From contig CAZIGH010000031.1 in assembly GCA_964538625.1 (NCBI GenBank), positions 1 through 64,000 of the forward strand: a stretch of DNA of 64,000 nucleotides, written 5' to 3'. The notes under the pieces are model-generated. The model ran no database searches. It was not told the DNA's origin and saw nothing but the letters and a program-made list of their open reading frames with translations. Source of the DNA: JAEUHM01 sp964538625. Its GTDB lineage: Bacteria; Verrucomicrobiota; Verrucomicrobiia; Verrucomicrobiales; Verrucomicrobiaceae. This document shows, piece after piece, positions 50,833-59,830 of the stretch. A program made the position numbers and the translations under genes. Each line of letters starts with the position of its first letter. Positions within the stretch are counted from its first letter, which is position 1.

Positions 50833-53619
50833 CTAGCCGCCGGCGACCACCTTGACGGAACTGGTGCCACCCGTGCTGCGGATGACTCTCACTTGGGTAG
50901 CGAGTCGTTCCTTGAGCAGCTCCACGTGGGAGATGAGACCGATCGTTTTTCCTCGGGAACGGAGGTTCTCCAGGGCGCTGAGTGCGATTTCCAGTGTTTC
51001 GGAATCCAGGGTGCCGAAGCCTTCATCAATGAAGAGTGAGTCGATGGAATGATGCTGGCTTGCGAGTTCGCTGAGGCCCAGAGCCAGGGCGAGGCTGGTG
51101 AGGAAGGTCTCGCCACCGGAGAGGCTCTCCATGGGGCGTTCTACAGCGGCTTGGTAGAGGTCGATGATGCGAAGGTCCAGTTCATCGCCTTCTGCGGCGG
51201 TGAGTTGGTAACGATCTGCCAGCGTCTTGAGGTGTGTGTTGGCTCGCTGGATGAGCTGTCGCAGCGTCAGAGTTTGGGCGTAGCGTGAGAACTTGGCACC
51301 GTCGGCAGCGCCTATGAGTTCTTTCAGCATCCCCCAGCGGAGAGCTTCGGCTTCAGCGGCTTGAAGTTCTGCGCCTGCTTCTTTGAGGCGCTTGCGGGCC
51401 TGATCGTCATGCGTGAGCTGCTGTTCCAGTGCTCCGAGTTCAGTGCGTTTGTTGGCAAAGGCTTGGCTGAGGCTGGCGGCGTCAGCTTTCAGTGTATTGA
51501 TTTCCGTTGCACTCAAGACTTTTTGCCCCTCGTAAGGTCTCCGGCGCTCCTCCAGTTGTTCTTGCTTTGCGCGGTTTGCTGCGAGCTGGGTTTGCAGGGT
51601 GTTGAGCAGCGCCTCGCACTCTTGCAGGTTCTTCTCGGCTGCTGTCACTTGGCTTTCATGCTCCTGCCGGTCCGCAGCGAGCGTTTTGCCGCTAAGGAGT
51701 GTGTGGAGCTGCTGCTTGAAAAGGTCTGCTTCTTTCCGCAGCGATACGCCTTCGGCGGTGAGTTCATCAAGTCGCGCGGCTATGGTCTCTTCTTCTTTTT
51801 TTGCGAGTTGAAGATCGGTCTCCAGTTTCTGCCGGTCTTGGAGGAGTTTGGCTGCTTCCTGCTGCTTTCTGGAAAAGAGCGCGGCGCGTTCTTCGAGGGT
51901 GCGGAGGTTACTGTCAGCCTGGTCAGGGGTTTGGGCCAAGTTTACGCGCAACTCCAGTTCAGCCTGGTTCCACTCTTGCAGCTGTGAGTCGCTCGGGGCA
52001 CTGGTCTCTGAAATGCGCCTCCTAAAATCCTCGGCACGCTTGGCCTCTGCGGTGGCTTCTGCTTCGCGTTTGGCAAGTTCACGTTCCAGACGTGTGAGCG
52101 TCCGCTGTGTCTCTGTGCTTTGCTTTTCGAGGTTGGCGAGCAGTTTGCGCGCCGCTTGGAGCTGGGATTCAATCTGCGTTCCATCACTTGAGAACGGGTG
52201 CTCGGTGGCGCCGCAGAGAGGACAGGGCTGGCCATGGCGCAGATCTTGGCGGTGCTCATCGAAGCCGGCGATGAGTTGTGCCTTGCGCTCGATTTCGCGC
52301 TGAATCTCGATCTTCTGAGTGAGTGCGCTCCACTCTGTCTTTGCTTGGGCGAGTCTTGTCTTCTCTTCGGTGGCTTGATTCAGGAGTGCCGCGTGGTTGG
52401 TTTCCGATTCGGCCATCAGCTTCTTCAGAGAGGTGGCTTCCGCGTGGCGGCGCTGGGCTTCAGCAAGCCGGTCATAAGCGGTACGCCACTCACGAGTGGC
52501 TTGGCGGAGTTTTGGCAGTTCTCCTGCCAGTGCTGCATCAGCGGCGTGCTGGGCAAGCCATGCCTCAAGGTCTTTTTCGGATTGTGCACGAGTGGCGAGT
52601 GCCTTTTCTGCGGTTTCGCGTTTGGCGGTGGCTTGGTCCTTTTGTTTCTTCCAGTGGTTCCAGGTTGCACGGCTTTCAGTCAGCTGTTTTTCCATTTGCT
52701 GGAGTTTTGCGGCGAGTCCTGCGGCTTTTTCCCAAACGGGTTCTCGGTTTGAGCGCTGCGTTTTTGCGGCTTGCAGTGTGGACCTTGCGCGGGATGTGAC
52801 CTCCTGCGCGGTGGCCTGTGCGCTCTGGAGGTGTTTTACCTGTTCGAGTTGGTTGTGGAGTTCGGCAACGATCGTCGCATGCTCGGTCTGGGCGTGAAGC
52901 TGCTGCGTGGCTGCATGACTTTGTTTTTGCAGATTGGTGGCGGTGGTTTGAGCCTCTAGTACGGCTGTGTTCAGCTGTTGCCGTGCATGGTCATCAAGTA
53001 CGGTCACGGCGCCGAGAGCGGCTCTGAGTTGTTGCGCACGTTCTTCTTTGAACTTGTGGGTTTCAAAGGCCAGTTTGGAAAGTTCGCGATAGACTTCCGT
53101 GCCGGTGATCTTCTCAAGCAGCTCGGCGCGTTCGCCGGGCTTCGCTTTCAAAAAGGCAGCGAACTGGCCTTGGGCCAGGAGCACGGAGCGGAGGAAGCGG
53201 TGGACATCCAGGCCGGTTTTCTCCTCCACGAGCGCTACGACCTCACGTGTTTTGTCGGCCAAGATTTCGCCCGTTACGGCATTGGCCAGCGTGTGCTGCA
53301 CTGGCTTCAAGTTTCCCGTCCTGGTTTTGCCAAGCCTCCAGGTGGCACGGAGGATGAGGCCGCCGGTGGAGAAGTCCACTTCAGCAAAGCACTCGGCAGC
53401 AAGACGGCTCATCATCTCGTCTGCCTTTTCATTTCCATAACGTGCTGCACGACCGTACAAGGCCAGGGTCATGGAATCCAGGAGGGTGGACTTGCCGACG
53501 CCGGTAGGGCCGGTGATGAGGAATACTCCTGCTGAACTCAGGGGTTCCTGGTCAAACCGGACCTCGTGGGTGCCGCTGAGTGAGTTGAGGTTTTGAAGCC
53601 GCAGGGAAAGAATGCGCAT
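50833..53619 (-). CDS. sbcC: SbcC (Rad50-like) exonuclease subunit
   Basis: A 928-residue SMC-like ATPase. The N-terminal Walker A is GPTGVGKST; two long coiled coils (about 180-790) flank the zinc hook CPLCG near residue 467; the C-terminal half carries the ABC signature LSGGET and Walker B LFIDEGFG. With SbcD it forms a nuclease that opens hairpins and processes double-strand ends. Seven bases after sbcD. Length is slightly shorter than E. coli SbcC (1048). Confidence 0.95.
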   Translation of the reverse strand: MRILSLRLQNLNSLSGTHEVRFDQEPLSSAGVFLITGPTGVGKSTLLDSMTLALYGRAARYGNEKADEMMSRLAAECFAEVDFSTGGLILRATWRLGKTRTGNLKPVQHTLANAVTGEILADKTREVVALVEEKTGLDVHRFLRSVLLAQGQFAAFLKAKPGERAELLEKITGTEVYRELSKLAFETHKFKEERAQQLRAALGAVTVLDDHARQQLNTAVLEAQTTATNLQKQSHAATQQLHAQTEHATIVAELHNQLEQVKHLQSAQATAQEVTSRARSTLQAAKTQRSNREPVWEKAAGLAAKLQQMEKQLTESRATWNHWKKQKDQATAKRETAEKALATRAQSEKDLEAWLAQHAADAALAGELPKLRQATREWRTAYDRLAEAQRRHAEATSLKKLMAESETNHAALLNQATEEKTRLAQAKTEWSALTQKIEIQREIERKAQLIAGFDEHRQDLRHGQPCPLCGATEHPFSSDGTQIESQLQAARKLLANLEKQSTETQRTLTRLERELAKREAEATAEAKRAEDFRRRISETSAPSDSQLQEWNQAELELRVNLAQTPDQADSNLRTLEERAALFSRKQQEAAKLLQDRQKLETDLQLAKKEEETIAARLDELTAEGVSLRKEADLFKQQLHTLLSGKTLAADRQEHESQVTAAEKNLQECEALLNTLQTQLAANRAKQEQLEERRRPYEGQKVLSATEINTLKADAASLSQAFANKRTELGALEQQLTHDDQARKRLKEAGAELQAAEAEALRWGMLKELIGAADGAKFSRYAQTLTLRQLIQRANTHLKTLADRYQLTAAEGDELDLRIIDLYQAAVERPMESLSGGETFLTSLALALGLSELASQHHSIDSLFIDEGFGTLDSETLEIALSALENLRSRGKTIGLISHVELLKERLATQVRVIRSTGGTSSVKVVAGG

Positions 53620-53625
53620 GGGTGG

Positions 53626-54771
53626 TCAAGCGGTGAGCCGCTGCTCTTGTAGTGCGAGGAGTTCGTCAAACACGTTCTGGAGTTCTTCGTTGATGTGTCC
53701 ACGTTCCTTGAGAAGCTGGAGGAAGACCTCGCGGGGCTGGAGATCGTTGAGGCTGGTGCAGTTGGTTTGCCAGCCGGTGTTCTGAGTGGCAGGGAGAGCT
53801 GCGAGGACTTTGAGCACGTCAAAGCGGCCCTCTGCGGCGTCTCGTACCAGGCGGTCGAGATCTGGTTCGGGTGTGGTAAGTGGGACCGTGACTTCGGCCC
53901 AAGATCCGACCGGGATGTTCTGTAGGTCTGCGTGGAGCGTGCTGCGGTCCACGGTGATGCGGGTGAGCCGACGGGATGATGGGATGGGCAACAGTGCGAG
54001 CTGCATCCCATCGGTATCAAGCACCACCACGGACTTCACGTCGGCAGCTTCCGAGAAGCTGAGTGCTATGGGTGATCCGCTATAACGCACGTTCTCCATG
54101 TCGCCGACCTTTTGAGGACGGTGGAGGTGGCCGAGTGCGGTGTAGTGAAAGCCCTCAAAGATGCCGGCGCCCACGGCTCCCAGGTTTCCAATATGGATGT
54201 CCCGCTCGCTCTCGGTGGTGGCTGCTCCTGCTACGGTGAGGTGTCCCATGGCGATGATGGGGCGGTCTTTGGCAATGACTTGGCAGCGGGCTAGCTGGTC
54301 TGCGTAGTGCCTGCGGATGGCTTGACGCAACTGCTCGTCCACGGTGGAGAGGGGCTGGCCTTCGCCTGCCTGGCGTAGGTCCCGCTCACGGAGAAAGGGC
54401 ACGGCGGCGACGATGGCGTCTCCGAGATCGGTGATGGTGTTCTCCGCATGGCCGAAGACGTGGACGTTGAAGCGCTTGAGCAGTTCACGGGGTGCATTGA
54501 GGTGGGAGGCGGAGTCGTGGTTGCCGCCGGTGATGATGGTCTGGATGGTTTTGAGGTCTGCGAGGCGCTTGATGAAGTCAAAGTAGAGTGAGATGGCTTC
54601 CTGCGGTGGATTGGCAGCGTCAAAGACATCTCCGCTGATAAGTAGCGCGTCGATGTTCTCCTCACGAAGTGTGGTGATGAGCCAGTCAAGAAAGCGGACA
54701 TGCTCGTCGTGACGACTGCGCTCTACGAGTCGTGCGCCGAGATGCCAGTCGGCAGTGTGGAGGATGCGCAT
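53626..54771 (-). CDS. sbcD: SbcD (Mre11-like) exonuclease subunit
   Basis: A 381-residue metallophosphoesterase. Motifs are ILHTADWHLG, LISGDVFDAANPP, ITGGNHDS, and AMGHLTV, with GHLHRPQ, the Mre11-type phosphoesterase set that binds two Mn2+. The protein starts with the ATG at MRILHTADWH; a frame upstream lacks a better start. It is the first gene of the sbcD-sbcC pair. In GC-rich Verrucomicrobiota the pair protects against palindromes, which is notable given the hairpin array at 1-346. Confidence 0.95.
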   Translation of the reverse strand: MRILHTADWHLGARLVERSRHDEHVRFLDWLITTLREENIDALLISGDVFDAANPPQEAISLYFDFIKRLADLKTIQTIITGGNHDSASHLNAPRELLKRFNVHVFGHAENTITDLGDAIVAAVPFLRERDLRQAGEGQPLSTVDEQLRQAIRRHYADQLARCQVIAKDRPIIAMGHLTVAGAATTESERDIHIGNLGAVGAGIFEGFHYTALGHLHRPQKVGDMENVRYSGSPIALSFSEAADVKSVVVLDTDGMQLALLPIPSSRRLTRITVDRSTLHADLQNIPVGSWAEVTVPLTTPEPDLDRLVRDAAEGRFDVLKVLAALPATQNTGWQTNCTSLNDLQPREVFLQLLKERGHINEELQNVFDELLALQEQRLTA

Positions 54772-54924
54772 GGGCGTTGATGATGCGTGTGGCCTGTTGG
54801 GAAGCAAGGGACAAGGCGTCATTCGTTTTCCAGCATGCGAAAGGTGGAAAGGCGGCATTTTCGGGCAGTGTTCCTGCTTGTGTTGAGAATGCGGGTCGTG
54901 CCATGCTGGCTGTCCTTTGATTTT

Positions 54925-56169
54925 ATGGAGCGTTTCGTGAGTTTGATTGGGATCGTTTGCTTTCTGCTGTTGGCTTGGGGGCTTTCGGAGAATCGCCGGG
55001 GGTTTCCCTGGCGGACAGTGCTCACGGGGCTGGGTCTTCAGGTGGCGCTGGCGCTCTTCATCCTGCGCACGCAGATGGGGGCGGATTTGTTTGGTTTTCT
55101 GGACGCGGTTTTTTCTGGGTTGCTGAGTTACGCGCAGGCTGGCACGCGGATGGTCTTTGGCCCCATGGCGGATGCAAAGGTGCTGGAGGGCGGGCTGGGG
55201 CAGGGGAATGGGTTCATTTTTGCCATCACGGTCACGGGTACGATCGTGCTGGTGTCAGCGCTTTCTTCCATGCTGTATCACTATGGGATTCTGCAAGTGG
55301 TGGTGCGCGGGGTGGCGGCGGTGATGCAGCGGGTGATGCGGCTGAGTGGGAGTGAAAGCCTGGCCTCTGCGGCGAATATTTTCATGGGTCAAACGGAAGC
55401 TCCGCTGGTCATTAAACCCTATCTGGTGACGATGACGCGCAGTGAGCTGATGGCGGTGATGGTGGGTGGCATGGCCACGATAGCCGGTGGTGTGCTGGCG
55501 GCGTATGTGGCCATGGGCATCTCTGCCGGGCATTTGCTCACGGCCTCGGTGATGAGCGCGCCAGCAGCGCTGTTGATGGCGAAGATTCTGCTGCCGGAGC
55601 GAGAGGAGAGTGCCACGGCGGCGGGGGCATCTGCCGAGATCAAGCGGGAGACGACGAATGGGCTGGAGGCGGTGTGCAATGGAGCTTCTGACGGGATCAA
55701 ACTCTCCATCAACATCATGGCCATGCTGATCGCTTTTGTGGCGCTTGTGGCTTTGGTGAACGGTGTGCTGGCACATGCTTTGAGTTGGGTGGGTGTGCAA
55801 CAGGCGCAGCCTCTGCAGTGGGTGCTGGGCTACGTGAATGCCCCCTTCGCGTGGCTGATGGGAGTGCCGACTGATGAGTGCCTGAAGGTGGGTTCCATTC
55901 TCGGTGAGCGTATGGTGCTCAACGAGTTCATCGGTTATCTCTCGCTCAGTCAGGCGGCAGCGTCTCTGGACTCGCGCACGGTGATGATCGCTACGTTTGC
56001 GCTGTGCGGGTTCGCGAACTTTTCCAGCATCGCCATCCAGATCGGCGGCATTGGTGCGCTGGTGCCGGAGCGCAGGGCAGACTTGGCGAGGCTCGGCTTG
56101 AAATCCATGCTTGGCGGTCTGCTGGCTTGTTACACGACGGCGTGCATCGCGGGGCTGGTGGCCGGGTAG
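54925..56169 (+). CDS. nupC: NupC-family concentrative nucleoside transporter
   Basis: A 414-residue membrane protein of the CNT family. Visible are the N-terminal helices, the central motif GQTEAPLVIKPYL, GGMATIAGGVLAAYV, a loop ESATAAGASAEIKRETTNGL, SDGIKLSINIMAMLIAFVAL, and the C-terminal LNEFIGYLSLSQ with FALCGFANFSSIAIQIGGIG. These mark sodium- or proton-coupled nucleoside uptake. The ATG was chosen because the frame upstream is not hydrophobic until this point. It stands alone on the plus strand, divergent from sbcD. Confidence 0.93.
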   Translation: MERFVSLIGIVCFLLLAWGLSENRRGFPWRTVLTGLGLQVALALFILRTQMGADLFGFLDAVFSGLLSYAQAGTRMVFGPMADAKVLEGGLGQGNGFIFAITVTGTIVLVSALSSMLYHYGILQVVVRGVAAVMQRVMRLSGSESLASAANIFMGQTEAPLVIKPYLVTMTRSELMAVMVGGMATIAGGVLAAYVAMGISAGHLLTASVMSAPAALLMAKILLPEREESATAAGASAEIKRETTNGLEAVCNGASDGIKLSINIMAMLIAFVALVALVNGVLAHALSWVGVQQAQPLQWVLGYVNAPFAWLMGVPTDECLKVGSILGERMVLNEFIGYLSLSQAAASLDSRTVMIATFALCGFANFSSIAIQIGGIGALVPERRADLARLGLKSMLGGLLACYTTACIAGLVAG

Positions 56170-56200
56170 AAGTGGGTCAAACCCAGAACGCGGGGAATGT

Positions 56201-57523
56201 TCAGCGGCCTGGCAAGAGGGGCTGGATGGGTTTGGGCGGATTCCTCCGAGTATTGAACTCGACCTTTTGCCAGGTGACCCCGGCTTCGCGCGCTGCGGCG
56301 GGTGGGAGGAGGAGGTCGCGCGCGGAGAGAACCCAGATGATGAGTTTCTTGGCACGTACTTCGTCATCTGGTCGGCGGGCGAGGTTGCGACGTACGTCGG
56401 TGGCGCCGCCGCCGTTGATGGCGATGACGTCCAGTGGTCTGCCGAGGTAGAGGGCGAGGTGCTGGGCGAAGCCGGCGTGCATTTTCTCCGTGCTGCCGGG
56501 CGGGGCAAAGCCGAGTGCGGGGTCGTGGTAGATATTGACGAAGCTGTCCCCCATGAGGACGACTTCTGATTGGGGGTCTGGCTGCATGTCGGGCACACTG
56601 ACGTAGGTTTGTTCTTCCAGTGGGTAGAGGGTGCTGTCTTTGGGTAGGCCGAGGAGATTGACGAGGTCACCGGGGCTGCGGCCGGTGATGGCTCGGGGGG
56701 TGATCATGTCCTCAGGTTGTTTTGCGGCGAGTGAGGGGTGGGTTTTGCGAATGTGACCGGCCAGCGCTTTGGCCATGATCTGCATGGTGTCGAAGGTCCA
56801 GTGGGTATCCTGTTTGAGATAGACGGGTTTGTTGCGTTCCTTGAGCTGGAGCAGGGCCGGGGTGATGTCCACGACGTCGATGCCAGCCTCCTGGAGGTCG
56901 AGGTGGAGCTGGCCTTCATCCGGATGGAAGACGGGTGCTTCGCTCTCTCTGGGGATGGAACCGGTGATGCCTTCTGGGTAGATGGTGGCCTTCACGGGGA
57001 CAGGAACGAGCATGAGCTTAATGCCGCGCTCTTGGAGCTGGCCGTAGAACTCGAGAATGACTTCTTTTGCAGTGCGGAGCTTGCCCACTGTGGGATCCTT
57101 CATGGGGGAATGGGGCTCCTCGCGTAGCGGGCCGTAGCCGGTGAGAGCGGTGAGTTCCGGTTGGTAGAAGAGCCAGCCTAGATTGGCGATGTAGGTCTTT
57201 CGATTGCCCTCGTTGGCAAAGGAGGCTAGCAGCTCCTGGGTGTGCTGCTGGAGTGTCTTTGCGTAAGGAGCGGAGTCGAGGCTGCGCTCGCTGGAGCGAA
57301 GGTGATCCAAGAGGGGACCGCGCGCGGGCGTCCAGCTAAGGAGCCGAACGAGGAAGAGCTGGCTGCCTTTTCCGGTGGAGAGCTGCCATGCCATCCAGCC
57401 CAGGGGAGGCAAGACCATGAGCAAGGTGAAGGCGGTGATGAGGCCGAGCGCTTGCCTGGGCTTGATCTCGTAGAGGGTGAGGTCTCGCTCGTTGGGGTAG
57501 GGATTGTCCGGTACGTGAGCCAT
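56201..57523 (-). CDS. AlgJ/AlgX-like polysaccharide O-acetyltransferase
   Basis: A 440-residue protein. One N-terminal transmembrane segment (about 28-48) places it in the periplasm. The SGNH-like fold shows GDSF (LMGDSFVNIY) near residue 330 as Ser block and DTHWT near 255 as the Asp-His pair of AlgJ/AlgX. It transfers acetyl groups onto an exported polysaccharide, working with the membrane-bound MBOAT protein at 57527. Its start follows the algI-like stop by three bases. The polymer is unknown: no alginate synthesis gene is in the window. Confidence 0.85.
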   Translation of the reverse strand: MAHVPDNPYPNERDLTLYEIKPRQALGLITAFTLLMVLPPLGWMAWQLSTGKGSQLFLVRLLSWTPARGPLLDHLRSSERSLDSAPYAKTLQQHTQELLASFANEGNRKTYIANLGWLFYQPELTALTGYGPLREEPHSPMKDPTVGKLRTAKEVILEFYGQLQERGIKLMLVPVPVKATIYPEGITGSIPRESEAPVFHPDEGQLHLDLQEAGIDVVDITPALLQLKERNKPVYLKQDTHWTFDTMQIMAKALAGHIRKTHPSLAAKQPEDMITPRAITGRSPGDLVNLLGLPKDSTLYPLEEQTYVSVPDMQPDPQSEVVLMGDSFVNIYHDPALGFAPPGSTEKMHAGFAQHLALYLGRPLDVIAINGGGATDVRRNLARRPDDEVRAKKLIIWVLSARDLLLPPAAAREAGVTWQKVEFNTRRNPPKPIQPLLPGR

Positions 57524-57526
57524 GGC

Positions 57527-58963
57527 CTAAAACTGGAAGTAAAGGAAGGGGCTGTGTCCCCGGGCGAACATGACGGCAACGGCGATGATGAAGAGCACCA
57601 TGCCGAGGAGGCCCTTCCACCAGACGAAACGGTGGAGGATGGTTTGGGTGTTGGGCATCATCCAGGCGGCGAATCCACAGATGACGAGCTGGATCATATT
57701 GAAGTCCCGTGTGAGGGTGCGCTCAAGGAGCAGCGCGGAGTCGAAAACTTCTCCCTTGCCGAACATGAGGCTGAGATAGCGCAGGGCTACGTCAAGATTC
57801 TCCGCTCGGAAAAAGACCCAGGTGATGAGCAGGATGAAAAAGGTGGGTACTACCTTGAACGGCGCTGCCAGGTAGTCAGTGAACTTGAGATGTCGGGCGG
57901 CGCGCTCGATGGCGAGCATGGTGCCGTGGATGCCGCCCCAGATGACGAATGTCCACGAAGCTCCATGCCAAAGTCCGCCGATGAGCATGGTGAGCATGAG
58001 GTTGATGTAGGTGCGGGCGGCACCTTTGCGATTGCCGCCAAGCGGGATGTAGAGGTAGTCCCTGAGGAACGCGGAGAGAGACATGTGCCAGCGGCGCCAG
58101 AAGTCCGTGATGCTGCGCGCCTTGTAGGGAGAGTTGAAGTTCTCCACAAAGTAGAAGCCCATGGTCTTGGCCAGGCCGATGGCCATGTCGGAGTAGGCGC
58201 TGAAATCGAAGTAAATCTGGAAGGCGTAGGCGAAGATGCCCACCCATGCTCCGAAGGTAGTGAGGCTGCCGGGACCGGCGGCGAATGCAGCGTCTGCTAT
58301 GCCTCCCATGGGATCTGCCAGGAGAATCTTTTTCGCCAGGCCGAAGGAGAAGCGGGTGAGGCCCAGCGCAAACTTTTCCACGGTGTGCTCACGGTTCCGC
58401 ATCTGGTCTGCGATGATGCCGTAGCGGACGATGGGTCCAGCGACGAGGTGAGGGAAGAGGGAAACAAAGCAGGTGAAGTCCAGCAGTGTCTGGGCGGGTT
58501 TGGCGTGACCTCGATACAGGTCAATGCAGTAGCTGAGGCTCTGGAAGACGTAGAAGGAGATGCCGGCAGGGAGGATGATGTTGGTGAGGAACTCTGGCAC
58601 TGGCACGTCTCCCCAGCGCATGGAGCGTGCGAGTGACTGCACACTCTCGATGCCGAAGGCGGTGTATTTGAAGAAGGCGAGTACGCCCAGATTGCTGACG
58701 ACCGAAAGGGTGACTCCGAGCTTTTTGCGGGCTTGGTTGTCGCCTGCGTTGACGATCATGCGGCCCAGATTGTAGTCCAGAGTGGTGGTGCCGAGCATGA
58801 GAAGGACGAACCAGGGGTTCCACCAGCCGTAGAAGACCATGCCGGCGCAGGTAAGAAAGAGGTGCCGCCAGGTGGCCCCTACGCCGCGCCACATGAGTAG
58901 ATAATAGCCCGTCAGCACCAGTGGCAGGAACCAAAAAATGAAGATGTGGGAACTGAAGACCAC
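57527..58963 (-). CDS. AlgI-like MBOAT O-acyltransferase
   Basis: A 478-residue membrane-bound O-acyltransferase with about 11 helices. The MBOAT hallmarks are WRRWHMSLSAFLRDYLYIPL and the active-site histidine in LWHGASWTFVIWGGIHG. AlgI-type proteins pass acetyl groups across the membrane to AlgJ/AlgX-type enzymes. It is the first gene of the two-gene operon, with a GTG start. The substrate may be an exopolysaccharide or a cell-wall polymer. Confidence 0.92.
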   Translation of the reverse strand: MVFSSHIFIFWFLPLVLTGYYLLMWRGVGATWRHLFLTCAGMVFYGWWNPWFVLLMLGTTTLDYNLGRMIVNAGDNQARKKLGVTLSVVSNLGVLAFFKYTAFGIESVQSLARSMRWGDVPVPEFLTNIILPAGISFYVFQSLSYCIDLYRGHAKPAQTLLDFTCFVSLFPHLVAGPIVRYGIIADQMRNREHTVEKFALGLTRFSFGLAKKILLADPMGGIADAAFAAGPGSLTTFGAWVGIFAYAFQIYFDFSAYSDMAIGLAKTMGFYFVENFNSPYKARSITDFWRRWHMSLSAFLRDYLYIPLGGNRKGAARTYINLMLTMLIGGLWHGASWTFVIWGGIHGTMLAIERAARHLKFTDYLAAPFKVVPTFFILLITWVFFRAENLDVALRYLSLMFGKGEVFDSALLLERTLTRDFNMIQLVICGFAAWMMPNTQTILHRFVWWKGLLGMVLFIIAVAVMFARGHSPFLYFQF

Positions 58964-59070
58964 GTGCGAGGAGGGGGATGAAGCGCCCTTTCATAGACGG
59001 GCTGGCGAAAAATGCCAGCGCGGAGAAGTAGCGTTGGTTTCTGGGGCGCGTGTTTGAAACAAAGCAGACG

Positions 59071-59100
59071 TTGACAGAACGGACGTTTCACGGCTTATCC
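59071..59100 (+). promoter_or_regulatory. Candidate sigma-70 promoter for pgsA
   Basis: A perfect -35 TTGACA (59071-59076) is followed after 18 bp by a poor -10 (TTATCC, 59095-59100). The transcript would start about 9 bases before the pgsA ATG, giving a very short leader. Confidence 0.35.
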
Positions 59101-59115
59101 CTGTGGCCTGAACCC

Positions 59116-59700
59116 ATGAATCTGCCGAACAAGCTCAGTGTTGGACGCCTCCTCTTGGTGGCACCCTTTGTGGCTTTGTTCTATCTGCCTATCCCCAACG
59201 GCATCTCTTACGCGCTGATTCTGTTTTTGATCGCCTCCTTCACGGACTACCTGGATGGGAAGATAGCTCGAAGCTGCGGACTGGTGACGAACTTTGGCAA
59301 GCTCTTTGATCCGCTGGCGGACAAGATTCTGATGGCCTCTGCGCTGACGATGCTGGCGATTGAGCGGGAGATCCCGGCGTGGATCGTCATAGCCATTCTC
59401 GCTCGCGAGTTTTTCGTTACCGGCATCCGTCAGATCGCGGTCAGCCAGGGGGTGGTGGTGGCAGCTGAGCGTTTGGGCAAGCACAAGATGGTGTGGCAGA
59501 TCATCACGACGATCTACTTCCTGCTCAAAATTGCTGCGCACAGGGAGACGCTGTTCGAGTTTGCAAGGCCCTGGTTCAAAGTCTGGCTTTTGTCTCCGGA
59601 GGTCTTCGGTAAGTTCTGCGTCTATTTCACGGCGCTTCTCACCATCGTCTCTGGGATCAGCTATTTTTGGAAGAATCGTCGGCTTTTCAGTGACGCTTGA
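59116..59700 (+). CDS. pgsA: CDP-diacylglycerol-glycerol-3-phosphate 3-phosphatidyltransferase
   Basis: A 194-residue membrane enzyme that makes phosphatidylglycerol phosphate. The CDP-alcohol phosphatidyltransferase motif is complete: DGKIARSCGLVTNFGKLFDP, then LADK (DG-2-AR-8-G-3-D-3-D). About five hydrophobic helices. The ATG at NLPNKLSVGR matches family N-termini; a frame start 66 bp upstream does not. Together with the mla genes it is part of the envelope-phospholipid inventory. Confidence 0.94.
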   Translation: MNLPNKLSVGRLLLVAPFVALFYLPIPNGISYALILFLIASFTDYLDGKIARSCGLVTNFGKLFDPLADKILMASALTMLAIEREIPAWIVIAILAREFFVTGIRQIAVSQGVVVAAERLGKHKMVWQIITTIYFLLKIAAHRETLFEFARPWFKVWLLSPEVFGKFCVYFTALLTIVSGISYFWKNRRLFSDA

Positions 59701-59830
59701 AGGGTGCCGGCTGTCGTTTTTTGACCTGCGTGACGTTGAAAATCGACAAAGGAAATGAAGGCCTGCGGGTTGCAAGACGGCGCTTTCGGGCCAGATTGGC
59801 GGACCCCAGCCCTCCCCTCAAAAAAACACC

